A stretch of DNA of 64,000 nucleotides from Advenella kashmirensis WT001 (GTDB taxonomy: Bacteria; Pseudomonadota; Gammaproteobacteria; Burkholderiales; Burkholderiaceae_B): assembly GCF_000219915.2 (NCBI RefSeq), contig NC_017964.1, positions 62,001-126,000 of the forward strand. The letters run 5' to 3'. This document shows, piece by piece, positions 31,579-40,212 of the stretch (positions are counted from its first letter, which is position 1; every line of letters begins with the position of its first letter). Under the pieces are notes generated by a model that was given only the letters and a program-made list of their open reading frames with translations, searched no databases and had not been told where the DNA came from. The translations under genes and the position numbers were made by a program.

Positions 31579-32642
31579 CAGAAGAAAAGCAATTGCGCGT
31601 GGATACTATTGAATTACAGGAATTTACCAAATCGATCTTTCTTGCAGCGGGTTTGAGTCCAGTGCATGCCGAGTTGGTCGCCGATAGTCTGGTTATGTCT
31701 GATCTAAGAGGAACCCATTCGCATGGTATCGTGCGCGTCCCTTTCCTTATCGACCGTCTGGTCAAAGGCGGAGCAAACGCTGACCCGCAAATCAAAGCCG
31801 TGCGTGAGGCGCCGGCTACAGCACTGCTTGACGGTGATCGAGCACTGGGCGCCGTGAGCGCAACCCATGCCATGCGTATGGCGATGGAAAAAGCCCACAC
31901 AGCCGGTATCGGGTTTGTGGCAGTAAACAACAGTGATTTCATTGGTGCCTGCGCGCATTATGCGCTTATGGCGATGCCTGAAAACATGATCGGTATCGCC
32001 TGGACTAACGGCTACCCCGGAATGACTCCTTGGGGAGGAAGCGTAAACAATATTGGCAACAATCCAATTGCTTTCGCCGCTCCAGGGTTGACGCAGGGGC
32101 CGGTTGTACTGGATATGGCATTGAGTGTGGCTGCCGGAGGAAAGGTGCGTCTGGCCGCGAAGAACAATCGCCGCATTCCTACAGACTGGATCATTGATCG
32201 TCACGGGAAACCAACTGATAACCCGGCCGATCTGGCCGCCGGCGGTGCATTGCTGCCTTTGGGCTATAAGGGATATGGACTGGCCGTGTTTGGGGAAATC
32301 CTGTGTGGCGTGCTGACCGGATCTCGTATTTTGTCTGAAATACCGGCGTGGTTTGTGGATACCCAGCGGGACATTGGCAATGGGCATATTCATATGGCAA
32401 TTGATATATCGAAATTTATCGAACCCGATGCGTTTAAGCGCAGAGTCGACGAGATGGCCATGATGCTCAAAAATACCCCCCTGCTTGCAGACATGCAAGA
32501 GATCCTGCTGCCTGGAGAGCGTGCATGGCGCGTTCAGAAAGAACAGCAGATCACAGGTATACGCATATCAGGCGCCGTATGGAACGATCTGCTGGAACTG
32601 GCAGATCGCCTGGATGTATCCGCACCGGCAACACTGCAATAG
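31575..32642 (+). CDS. Malate/L-lactate dehydrogenase (Ldh2) family oxidoreductase
   Basis: 355 residues from ATG 31575. The fold differs from classical malate dehydrogenase; signature regions are SDLRGTHSHGIVRVPF, the NSDFIGACAHYALMAM loop, WGGSVNNIGNNPIAFAAP and LLPLGYKGYGLAVFGEILCGVLTG. The family includes ureidoglycolate dehydrogenase, 2,3-diketo-L-gulonate reductase, sulfolactate and delta-1-piperideine-2-carboxylate reductases, all acting on 2-hydroxy or 2-oxo acids with NAD(P). No purine gene is adjacent, so I do not call it AllD. It is coupled to the SDR gene upstream. Confidence 0.85.
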   Translation: MTEEKQLRVDTIELQEFTKSIFLAAGLSPVHAELVADSLVMSDLRGTHSHGIVRVPFLIDRLVKGGANADPQIKAVREAPATALLDGDRALGAVSATHAMRMAMEKAHTAGIGFVAVNNSDFIGACAHYALMAMPENMIGIAWTNGYPGMTPWGGSVNNIGNNPIAFAAPGLTQGPVVLDMALSVAAGGKVRLAAKNNRRIPTDWIIDRHGKPTDNPADLAAGGALLPLGYKGYGLAVFGEILCGVLTGSRILSEIPAWFVDTQRDIGNGHIHMAIDISKFIEPDAFKRRVDEMAMMLKNTPLLADMQEILLPGERAWRVQKEQQITGIRISGAVWNDLLELADRLDVSAPATLQ

Positions 32643-32676
32643 TTGTCGCTTTCAACGTTTTGACAGACTGAAAAAT

Positions 32677-33522
32677 ATGCTGACTATAAAAGACCTTACT
32701 CTTGCTCATTTAACCATCGGCGCTACTCCTGCGCAGACTATTGACGCTGCGGCCGTTGCCGGCTTCGGGGCCACTGGTATCAGAATCTGCGGACGACGCC
32801 CGGGTGATGCATTTGCAACGCCTGTTTTGAACAATCCCGCAACCATTGTGGCACTGCGAAATCAGGCAGCTGACCTGGGCGTGAGACTGTCTAACGTATC
32901 GGGCTATCAGTTTTATCCCGAGACCCGAATTGAAGATGTGGAGCCAGTTATTGACGCTACGGCGGAACTGGGCGTGCCGATACTGGTGGCCAATAGTTTT
33001 GACCCCGATGCATCACGGTTCATTGACACGTTCTCTGCCTATTGCGAATTGGCCGAAAAGGCCCGCATTCGGGTTGCGCTTGAATTTTTGCCATACAGCG
33101 GGATTCGTACGCTGCAAGCCGCCTGGCAGGTCATCCAGGCAAGCAATAGCAGCCAGGCGGGACTCTTGCTGGATGCGCTGCACCTGGCTCGCTCCGGCGC
33201 CACGCCCGAGCACATCAGGATTGTTCCTGCCGAGCGGGTTGTTTTCGCTCAATTATGCGATGCCAATGCGTGGTCAGGCGATATGACAGACGAAGCCCTG
33301 TTACAGGAAGCTCGTGGTGCGCGGCTACCGGCCGGTGAAGGTGTGTTGCCCCTGTTTCAGTTTCTGGATGAATTGCCTGCTGATTGTGAAATTGAATACG
33401 AAGTGGCCAGACAGGATATGAGAGACAAAACGCCTTCCGAAAAAGCCAGCGTGGCGGCTGCCGATGCGACGCATTTCATGGCGCAATACCATGCGCGCAA
33501 ACATGAAGCGGGGGCGCGTTAA
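32677..33522 (+). CDS. TIM-barrel sugar-phosphate isomerase/epimerase-like enzyme
   Basis: 281 residues of the AP-endonuclease-2/xylose-isomerase-like family. Repeating beta/alpha units are visible: GFGATGIRICGRR, LSNVSGYQFYP, VPILVANSF, VALEFLPYSGIRTL (metal-ligand Glu likely), GLLLDALHLARSG (Asp/His), VFAQLCDAN and EIEYEVAR (Glu). Members isomerise or epimerise sugars and inositols, and some, such as 3-dehydroshikimate dehydratases of the AsbF/QuiC type, dehydrate them to protocatechuate. The nearby pca genes make that last possibility worth testing, but nothing in the sequence proves it. The ribosome-binding site is poor; it starts 34 bases after the Ldh2-like gene. Confidence 0.78.
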   Translation: MLTIKDLTLAHLTIGATPAQTIDAAAVAGFGATGIRICGRRPGDAFATPVLNNPATIVALRNQAADLGVRLSNVSGYQFYPETRIEDVEPVIDATAELGVPILVANSFDPDASRFIDTFSAYCELAEKARIRVALEFLPYSGIRTLQAAWQVIQASNSSQAGLLLDALHLARSGATPEHIRIVPAERVVFAQLCDANAWSGDMTDEALLQEARGARLPAGEGVLPLFQFLDELPADCEIEYEVARQDMRDKTPSEKASVAAADATHFMAQYHARKHEAGAR

Positions 33523-33523
33523 T

Positions 33524-34552
33524 ATGTCTTCAACCGTGAGCCCCCTTCGGATTGGCGTTATTGGCTGTGGCATGATTAGTGCCGATCACCTGGCTGCCTG
33601 GTCCAACTGTACCAATGCCAAGGTCGTTGCAGTATGTGATTCGTCGGTCGAACGGGGCCGGGCAAGAGCTGCTCAGTTTGGAATCGAGCGCGTTTATGAA
33701 TCTCCCGAATGCATGTTCGAGCAGGAGACGCTGGATGCGGTAGACATTATCACGCCGCGCGAAACCCATGCCGCTTTGGTCCGTATGGCCGCCAGATATG
33801 GCGTGCACGCGCTATGCGAAAAGCCTCTATGCCCCACTTATGATGAGGCATTGGCATTAGTCCAGGAGGTTGGCTCATCCATTCGCGTCATGGTCAATGA
33901 AAACTGGCGATACCGCGCTTACTTTAAAAAAATTGGTGAATGGATAGACGCTGGCACGCTCGGTACGATCGCCCAGGTGCGCATCGCATTGTGGCGCTCG
34001 AGCATGTTGCCGCGAAAGGAAGACGGCAAAATACACGCCTTTACACGTCAGCCGTTTCTCCAGAACGAGCAACGCGTTCTGATTGCAGAGTCACTTATCC
34101 ACGAGATTGACGTTGTTCGTTCACTGTTTGGCGAAATGTCGCTTATTGCCTGCTGTACAGCAAGGGCATGTCCGGCGCTCAAAGGAGAGGATAGTGCAAC
34201 GCTATTGCTGCGTTCCGAATCCGGGTTTCCGGTCACCATAGATGGCGTCATGACTGCAGCGGGCCATGATACACGTTCTCCTGATCGACTGGAAATCGCC
34301 GGTACTCGGTGCAGTGTGATTCTTGAGAATGCTGTGCTCAGGCTGATTGGCCAGGAGCAGGATATGGTCACTTATGACGAAGCTGAGATAAGGCAGGGGT
34401 GTTTTGACGCATCGATCCAACATTTTGCAGATTGTCTGATCGACCATAGTCCATTCTGGACCAGTGCTCAGGATCAGCTTAGCAGCTTGCAGCTCATGGA
34501 ACAGGCGTATCGTTCGGCCGGGGATCCAGTCGCACTGACTACCGAGCAGTAA
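33524..34552 (+). CDS. Gfo/Idh/MocA-family oxidoreductase
   Basis: 342 residues from ATG 33524, directly after the TIM-barrel stop (1-base gap). N-terminal Rossmann motif LRIGVIGCGMISADHLAAW, then DIITPRETHAALVRMAARYGVHALCEKPLCPTYDEAL, which has the conserved EKP lysine, and the LIHEIDVVRSLFG segment with the catalytic-His region. Family members oxidise sugars, inositols or cyclic diols with NAD(P). Together with the SDR and TIM-barrel enzyme it suggests breakdown of a polyhydroxylated ring or sugar acid. Confidence 0.85.
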   Translation: MSSTVSPLRIGVIGCGMISADHLAAWSNCTNAKVVAVCDSSVERGRARAAQFGIERVYESPECMFEQETLDAVDIITPRETHAALVRMAARYGVHALCEKPLCPTYDEALALVQEVGSSIRVMVNENWRYRAYFKKIGEWIDAGTLGTIAQVRIALWRSSMLPRKEDGKIHAFTRQPFLQNEQRVLIAESLIHEIDVVRSLFGEMSLIACCTARACPALKGEDSATLLLRSESGFPVTIDGVMTAAGHDTRSPDRLEIAGTRCSVILENAVLRLIGQEQDMVTYDEAEIRQGCFDASIQHFADCLIDHSPFWTSAQDQLSSLQLMEQAYRSAGDPVALTTEQ

Positions 34553-34612
34553 CAGGGTACCGGCATATAGTATGCCGCTTTACACAATCAATCATCTATA
34601 AAGGAATATGAC

Positions 34613-35299
34613 ATGGTATTGGCAGGAGAAGCACTGATAGCGATCTGGAATGATATTGCACCCGATATGCGTGAAGATTTTTTTGAGTGGCATCCCCGCG
34701 AGCACATGGTAGAAAGGCTTGGTATTGCCGGTTTTGTCAGAGGCAGACGTTATATTGCCGTGGATGCTCAGGTAGAATTTCTGACCTTATACGAAGTCTC
34801 CACTGCAGACGTTCTCGTAAGTGATGCATACAAGACCCGTCTGACCAATCCGACGCCTTGGTCCACAAAGACACTCCCCGCGTTTCGCAATAACGTTCGT
34901 GGGGGTTGCAGAATTCACTATAGCCAGGGTTACGCGATGGGTGGGTTCATCAAGACTATACGTATCAGGGCACAGGAGGGTGAAAAAGCCTCGCTGATAA
35001 AAAATCTTGTGAATAACCTGCTACCGAGATTGATCGATTTGCCAAGAATAACAGGCGTGCATTTTGTAGAGAACGATACTACATTGACCGGAGGTAATTC
35101 CGGCAACCAACGTGGACGCGTTATCGAATTGCCCGATTTGGTATTGCTGATTGAGGGATCAGGTGAACAAGGGGTGCGTAATGCATGCGCACAGTATCTT
35201 TCGGAAGAGACGCTAATAAAAGCAGGCGCTGCGACTGACATCCTGAATGGCCTGTATCAGTTGGAGTACAGCATACAGAATCTGGTTCAGCCAAATTGA
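34613..35299 (+). CDS. Uncharacterised protein with two ferredoxin-like (dimeric alpha/beta barrel-like) repeats
   Basis: 228 residues; I do not recognise a characterised family. The first half (about 1-100) has IWNDIAPDMREDFFEWHPREHMVERLGI...FVRGRRYI and FLTLYEV, the second (about 105-220) FIKTIRIRA, LPRITGVHFV and LVLLIEG. Each half looks like a small beta-alpha-beta unit of the kind seen in EthD, antibiotic-monooxygenase or muconolactone isomerase-like proteins. A conserved-looking HPREHMVER motif could hold a catalytic His. AAAGGA precedes the ATG. It is the last gene of the plus-strand cluster, before a strong terminator, so it probably serves the same pathway. Confidence 0.7.
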   Translation: MVLAGEALIAIWNDIAPDMREDFFEWHPREHMVERLGIAGFVRGRRYIAVDAQVEFLTLYEVSTADVLVSDAYKTRLTNPTPWSTKTLPAFRNNVRGGCRIHYSQGYAMGGFIKTIRIRAQEGEKASLIKNLVNNLLPRLIDLPRITGVHFVENDTTLTGGNSGNQRGRVIELPDLVLLIEGSGEQGVRNACAQYLSEETLIKAGAATDILNGLYQLEYSIQNLVQPN

Positions 35300-35336
35300 T
35301 GGAACCCTAATGGTTTGGTAAGCTTTGGCATAAGAG

Positions 35337-35381
35337 CCGGTAAGGATGAGAATGATGAAATTGCATCCCTACCGGTTTTTT
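35337..35381 (+). terminator. Strong intrinsic terminator at the end of the 30-35 kb cluster
   Basis: CCGGTAAGGATG (35337-35348) pairs with CATCCCTACCGG (35364-35375), 11 of 12 positions, and is followed at once by six T. It ends the plus-strand operon closed by the 228-residue protein. The opposite strand has no T run, so it does not serve the convergent Bug gene. Confidence 0.85.
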
Positions 35382-35433
35382 ATATCGCTGGTTAGCGTTT
35401 TATCAACACATCCACGGATACCACAATCATGTA

Positions 35434-36426
35434 TCAGTTTGAACCGGGTTTAATTTTCGTCAGTTCAGCGACTTTTTTAAATATTTCAGATTCTCGAGCA
35501 ATACGTTGGCTAAACGCTTCAGGCGTATTGCCGCCGGCGGTAATGCCCAGCGTTATTAAGCCTTCCTGGACTTCTTTAGTCTTCATGGATTCCACCAGCG
35601 CGCGATAAATTTTGTCAATGACACTGTGCGGGGTGCCTTTTGGCGCGTGCAGACCAAACCAGTTGCTGGCTGTTTCCAGATCAGGCAAGCCGGCTTCGCG
35701 AACAGTGGGTACATCCGGGTAGTCGGGGTCGCGTTTTTTTCCGTATAGCAGTATAGGCCGCAGACTGCCATCTTTTGCATGTGAATTCATGACAATATTG
35801 CTAAGCAGACTCAATTGCACACGGTTGGAGATCAGATCCGGCATGATCTGACTGCCTCCTTTGAAATGCACAGCATCGATATCCAGACGTGCCAGCATCT
35901 TGAAATACTCCAGATAAAGATGCATATTGCCGCCGGCTCCTGAGTCGCCATAAAACAGTGTATGAGGCTTGCTTTTTACCAGTTGGATAAACTCCTGAAT
36001 ATTGGTAGCCGGAACCTGTTTGTTAATGGTCAGGAATTGGTCACCTTCCCCAAACATTGATATGTGTTCCAGATCCTTTTGCGGATCAACCGACATGTCC
36101 ATCGTATGCGGCGAAACGGTAATCTGACCGATACTGGACGCAAGAAGCGTATATCCGTCCGGCGCAGAGCGCGCCACCTGTGCTGTGGCGATATTACCGG
36201 CCGCTCCTGGTTTGTTCTCTACCACTATTGTCTGCCCAAGAATTTGGCTCATTTGTGTGGCAAAAAGCCGTGGCAAGGCATCGGTTGTCCCGCCTGCGGA
36301 AAAACCGACCACTATTTTGATAGGTTTATTGGGAAAGTCGTTTGTGCTCCCATTAGCGGGAAGTACCGCTGAGAGTGGTGCAATACTGGCATATTGCAAG
36401 AACCTGCGTCTATTATTCCGGGCCAT
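35434..36426 (-). CDS. Bug-family (TctC-like) periplasmic solute-binding protein
   Basis: About 330 residues from ATG 36426 (MARNNRRRFLQY); a second ATG 15 bases upstream is possible. A twin-arginine-like basic N-terminus and short hydrophobic stretch suggest export. Family motifs: FPNKPIKIVVGFSAGGTTDALPRLFA, VVENKPGAAGNIATAQVARSAPDGYTLL, YGDSGAGGNMHLYLEYF, VHFKGGSQIMPDLISNRVQLSL and WFGLHAPKGTP. Bug proteins bind carboxylates or aromatic acids and are very numerous in Alcaligenaceae and Burkholderiales. Its membrane partners TctAB are not adjacent. It is convergent with the cluster at 30-35 kb and may bind its substrate. Confidence 0.9.
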   Translation of the reverse strand: MARNNRRRFLQYASIAPLSAVLPANGSTNDFPNKPIKIVVGFSAGGTTDALPRLFATQMSQILGQTIVVENKPGAAGNIATAQVARSAPDGYTLLASSIGQITVSPHTMDMSVDPQKDLEHISMFGEGDQFLTINKQVPATNIQEFIQLVKSKPHTLFYGDSGAGGNMHLYLEYFKMLARLDIDAVHFKGGSQIMPDLISNRVQLSLLSNIVMNSHAKDGSLRPILLYGKKRDPDYPDVPTVREAGLPDLETASNWFGLHAPKGTPHSVIDKIYRALVESMKTKEVQEGLITLGITAGGNTPEAFSQRIARESEIFKKVAELTKIKPGSN

Positions 36427-36736
36427 CGTCTTGTCTCTCATTCTATGTGTTTCGGTCTGATGTATTTGTGCCCCAGCGTACCCATTTCTATGTGTTTTTC
36501 GCCTGGAGACAACTGCATTACAACGGATCAATCTGCTAATGTCCAAAACGATTTTTATATATGAGGCATAAGCGTTTGCTTAGAACAAGAAAGTAACTGC
36601 ACACTCACACACTGGTTGAAGCGAAGGCTATAGCGATTAGGCATGGGAGAAAACCACTGCCCGGGTATTTGTGTCTGTTATTTGGGGCGTGACATCAAGG
36701 CATGCGGCAGGAAGGCCTGAGTTGTTTTGTCGTCAA
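36427..36736. other. Intergenic region upstream of the Bug gene
   Basis: About 310 bases between the Bug gene start and the end of the LysR gene, both on the minus strand. No coding frame with family similarity and no clear terminator hairpin was seen. Confidence 0.5.
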
Positions 36737-37527
36737 TTATGGTTCCAGTCGGCGCTCCAGCACCGCTGTCATCTGATTGATCAACGCTGCTGCGGGGCCG
36801 CTTTTATCCCACGCGTAGAGAGAGACAACCATCGCGGGCATGTTGCCCAAAGGCGCGTACTCTCGCACACGCCGCCCAGCACGCTTTGAAAGCTGCTGCC
36901 TGAAAAAGCAACGTACCATTTTCTGCGCTCCCGTTCGATACGATCAAACATGGCTTCACGGTACAGTCCGCCGGGCGGAAACGTGACCAGCGCAACGGGG
37001 TCGGACCACGGTTGGCTATTGTCTGCACTTTCATACCAGGCCAATGCTTCCGGGAAGCAGGCGTGACAGTCGGCGCTTGCCGCTGACTCTTTGACGACGA
37101 CAATATCGAGTTCGCCGCCACGGTAACGGTCGGTCAGGTTGCGGCTCAAGCCCGTCGTAATGTCCAGCCGAATCGAGCGGTGCGTATGGGTACAAGCCCG
37201 GAAGACTTCTGCCATTTGATCTGTCACCAGGTCTTCGGGCAGACCGACGCGTATGGATTGGGTGCCGGCCGGATCTCCCAGCATGGCTTGCGCTTCGCGT
37301 TCAAGCGCGAGAATGCGCCGGGCGTAACCCGCCAGCCGCTCGCCGGGGACGGTGGCCTGTACCGGACGGGCGTTACGGTCTACCAGTTGCTGGCCAACAG
37401 ATGATTCAAGCCTTGCCAACTGCTGGCTGACGGTCGATTGCGTGAGGTGCAGGCGATCGGCGGCAGCGGTAAAGCTACCGGTGTCGACAATCTCGACAAA
37501 CGCTGCAAGAAGGCGGGGGTCAAGCAA
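36737..37527 (-). pseudogene. LysR-family regulator, frameshifted and apparently shortened
   Basis: The N-terminal HTH is normal: LLAAFVEIVDTGSFTAAADRLHLTQSTVSQQLARLESSVGQQLVDR. The effector domain starts well (QSIRVGLPEDLVTDQMAEVF) and reaches FSGSSFQSVLGGV, where the frame shifts near 36870. The other frame continues REYAPLGNMPAMVVSLYAWDK...MTAVLERRLEP to a stop at 36737. The total of about 263 residues is short for the family, and the segment between LGGV and APLGNM seems to lack 20-25 residues usually found there. So beyond a single-base loss there may be a real internal deletion. It is divergent from the ankyrin-repeat gene. Confidence 0.65.
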
Positions 37528-37788
37528 TTTTGTTCCCCTGTTTTATGAATTATCCTGAGCGCAATTATAAACAAAACATGCACATTCTTAATATTTATTA
37601 TTTAATAATTTAATTTCCAAATACCAGATGGCCCGACTATACTGGCGGCGGTTCGGTGTCAATGCCAGCACAACGGCACATGATGTGTACGTTCCATGTT
37701 TCAGCGGCCCTGTCCCGCAACAATATCCGCGGTCCGGGAAGCGCGAGGCACTGATCCCAACCCCATTCGTAATGATTTTGGAGGTCAT

Positions 37789-38457
37789 ATGACCAGATCG
37801 ATTGTCGCGGCGGTGTTTGCAGCCTTGGTGTTGGCCTGCACACCTATCTTTTCGGGAGCAGTCATGAAAGCAAATCCGTTGCATAGTGCAGCTGGCAATG
37901 ATGATGTCGCTGCCATCAAACAACTTTTATCCGATGGCGCAGAAATAGACGCACGCGATAGCTCGGGCGCGACCGCGCTGCTGGTTGCCACCAGGGCCAA
38001 CAAGGTGCGCGTTGCGCAAATGCTTATTGCGGCCGGCGCCGATGTTAACGCAAAAGACAATATCAGTGACAGCGCTTATTTGTATGCCGGTGCCAGGGGA
38101 CATCTGGAGATTCTGAAGCTCACGCTGGCTCATGGTGCCGATCTCAAAAGTACCAATCGGTATGGCGGAACAGCCCTGATTCCTGCTGCCGAACGCGGCC
38201 ATGTCCAAACCGTCAAAACGTTGATTGAAGCCGGGGTCGATATTGACCATGTTAATAATTTGGGATGGACCGCATTGCTGGAGGCCATTATTCTTGGCTC
38301 CGGCGGGCAGCAGCACCAGCAGATCGTGGATGCGCTGCTAAAAGCGGGGGCCAATCCCAATCTGGCTGACCGCGAAGGCGTGACTCCGCTTGCGCACGCG
38401 CGTTCACATGGCTATCGCGAAATAGAAAACATGTTGCGCGCCGCTGGCGGGCGTTGA
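37789..38457 (+). CDS. Exported ankyrin-repeat protein
   Basis: 222 residues from ATG 37789, which has GGAGG four bases upstream. An N-terminal hydrophobic segment (IVAAVFAALVLACTPIF) suggests a signal peptide; the cysteine does not fit a good lipobox. From about residue 28 to the end there are five to six ankyrin repeats, for example NPLHSAAGNDDVAAIKQLLSDGAEIDARD and TALIPAAERGHVQTVKTLIEAGVDI. Periplasmic ankyrin proteins of this kind are protein-binding modules, sometimes linked to catalase or stress resistance. It lies 19 bases before a nucleoside deaminase gene, perhaps in one operon. No specific partner can be read from the sequence. Confidence 0.85.
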   Translation: MTRSIVAAVFAALVLACTPIFSGAVMKANPLHSAAGNDDVAAIKQLLSDGAEIDARDSSGATALLVATRANKVRVAQMLIAAGADVNAKDNISDSAYLYAGARGHLEILKLTLAHGADLKSTNRYGGTALIPAAERGHVQTVKTLIEAGVDIDHVNNLGWTALLEAIILGSGGQQHQQIVDALLKAGANPNLADREGVTPLAHARSHGYREIENMLRAAGGR

Positions 38458-38476
38458 TATTTGAAAAGGCACATCA

Positions 38477-38947
38477 ATGCAACAGACTATGAATTTTCTC
38501 CAGCAGGCGATTGAGCTTGCCTATGCCAATGCGCAAAGGGGTGGTCGCCCGTTTGGGGCTCTGGTCGTTCGCAACGGCCAGGTCATCGCCCAGGCGGTCA
38601 ACGAAATCATGACGACCAACGATCCCACCGCGCACGCTGAGTTGCTGGCCATCCGGGCGGCCAGTCAGCACCTGGGTTCAGCCAGTCTGGCAGGGTGCAG
38701 TGTCTTTGCCAGCGGTCACCCTTGCCCCATGTGCATGGCGGCCATGAGGCTGGCCGGAATCAAAGAAGTGAACTACGCCTATAGCAACGAAGACGGCGCG
38801 CCCTATGGTCTTTCGACAGCAGAAATATATGCCGATCTGGCCAGGCCGTTTGCAGAGCAGTCCATGACCATTCGTCATGTGCCAACCCGAATTGCGGGCA
38901 GGCCCGATCTGTACGCCCATTGGAAACACCAAAAACAAGGAGCTTGA
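38477..38947 (+). CDS. Nucleoside/guanine deaminase-like zinc enzyme
   Basis: 156 residues of the cytidine/deoxycytidylate deaminase superfamily. The zinc site is complete: HAE in PTAHAELLAIRAAS, with catalytic Glu, and PCPMC in GHPCPMCMAAMRLAG. GGRPFGALVVRNGQVIAQAVNE is the usual first strand-helix unit. Closest in character to guanine deaminase (GuaD-type) and other small nucleobase deaminases rather than to tRNA-specific TadA, which normally has extra C-terminal RNA-binding helices. The MFS gene begins five bases later, suggesting a base or nucleoside transport-deamination pair. Confidence 0.82.
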   Translation: MQQTMNFLQQAIELAYANAQRGGRPFGALVVRNGQVIAQAVNEIMTTNDPTAHAELLAIRAASQHLGSASLAGCSVFASGHPCPMCMAAMRLAGIKEVNYAYSNEDGAPYGLSTAEIYADLARPFAEQSMTIRHVPTRIAGRPDLYAHWKHQKQGA

Positions 38948-38951
38948 ATCC

Positions 38952-40208
38952 ATGATGCAGGTCCAATCGGCGCTGGTACGAGCCATGCTTGTTGCAGCTG
39001 TAGCGCTTACCGGGTTCAATCTGCGACCCTTCATTACCAGTATCGGGCCCCTTGCCGGCAATATTCAGGAGCACACGGGGCTGGGCCTGCAAGGCATGGC
39101 CATGTTGACGCTGGTGCCGATGTTGTTGATGGGTTGTGTGGCATTTATCGGGCCGGCTCTGCAAAATACGTTTGGTGCACGCCGCTCTATCATTGCTGCG
39201 TTGCTGGTGATCTGTTGTGGTTGCGCATTGCGTCTGCTGAGCATAAGCGGATGGAGTCTTATCGCAACGGCTGCGTTGATCGGCTTGGGGTCCGCAGTTA
39301 TACAGGCGATTTTTCCGGGGATTATCAAGCGTGAATTTGCCCGTCAGGTTGGTCCCATGATGGGGCTTTATTCGGCAATGCTCATGGGCGGTGGAGCGCT
39401 GGGTGCCGTCACCGCGCCTGACGTTTCTTCGAGCACAGGACTATGGACTGTTGGTCTGGCCTGGTTTGCATTGCCGGCGGCTGCGGCGCTTTTGCTGGCA
39501 TGGTGTGTTCTGCCGATAGATAAGGGCATGAGCAGGACGGAAGGTACAGCCCGGCGGTTGCTGGCGCGACCTCGTACCTGGTTGTTGATGCTTTGCTTCG
39601 GATTGATGAATGGCGGCTATACATCTGTGGTCGCGTGGCTGGCGCCGGCTTTTCAGGAGCGCGGCTGGAGCGCGGGGGCCAGTGGCGGCTTGCTGGCAGT
39701 GCTGGCGGTGAGCCAGGCGTTGTCGGCGCTGACGCTGCCGTGGTTTGCCAGGAATGCCCTGGATCGCCGCCCCTGGCTGTGGTTCACACTTGCCATGCAG
39801 GGCATCGGTTTTGCGGGTTTGGCCTTGGCACCGGACTTGGCTGCGCTTGCCTGGGTGATCATACTGGGCTGCGGCCTGGGTGGCTGCTTTGCCTTACTAA
39901 TGATCGTGGCCCTGGATCATCTGCCTGACCCGGCACAGGCCGGGGCCCTCACGGCGCTTATGCAGGGCGGTGGCTTTTTGATCGCCGCGACGCCGGCATG
40001 GCTTGTTGCACTACTGCACGACATGACTGGTAGCTATAAGGTTGGATGGATGGGACATGTGGCAACCGTGCTTGTGGTCGCCATCCTGGTCTGGCGTTTT
40101 GCTCCCGGGCGTTATGCAGTTGCCATGCGCGCGCCTGCCGTCACGCGCACGCAACAGGACATGTTGCTACCGGCCGCCCCCGTGATGCCAATCCACGATA
40201 CGCGCTGA
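38952..40208 (+). CDS. CynX/NimT-family MFS transporter
   Basis: About 418 residues from ATG 38952 (AAGGAG nine bases upstream), 12 membrane helices. The start ALTGFNLRPFITSIGPLAGNIQEHTGLG is typical of the CynX/YeaN family, which includes the E. coli cyanate and 2-nitroimidazole exporters. An RRSIIAALL loop follows helix 2, and ALTALMQGGGFLIAATPAWL lies near the end. The substrate is unknown; adjacency to a nucleobase deaminase hints at a small nitrogen compound. It ends only four bases from the convergent metallo-hydrolase gene. Confidence 0.85.
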   Translation: MMQVQSALVRAMLVAAVALTGFNLRPFITSIGPLAGNIQEHTGLGLQGMAMLTLVPMLLMGCVAFIGPALQNTFGARRSIIAALLVICCGCALRLLSISGWSLIATAALIGLGSAVIQAIFPGIIKREFARQVGPMMGLYSAMLMGGGALGAVTAPDVSSSTGLWTVGLAWFALPAAAALLLAWCVLPIDKGMSRTEGTARRLLARPRTWLLMLCFGLMNGGYTSVVAWLAPAFQERGWSAGASGGLLAVLAVSQALSALTLPWFARNALDRRPWLWFTLAMQGIGFAGLALAPDLAALAWVIILGCGLGGCFALLMIVALDHLPDPAQAGALTALMQGGGFLIAATPAWLVALLHDMTGSYKVGWMGHVATVLVVAILVWRFAPGRYAVAMRAPAVTRTQQDMLLPAAPVMPIHDTR

Positions 40209-40212
40209 ATCA

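Noticed and set aside
31575-32642. Ureidoglycolate dehydrogenase (AllD) for the Ldh2-like gene
   Set aside because: The family is broad and the gene is coupled to an SDR and sugar-type enzymes, far from the ureide genes at 16-17 kb.
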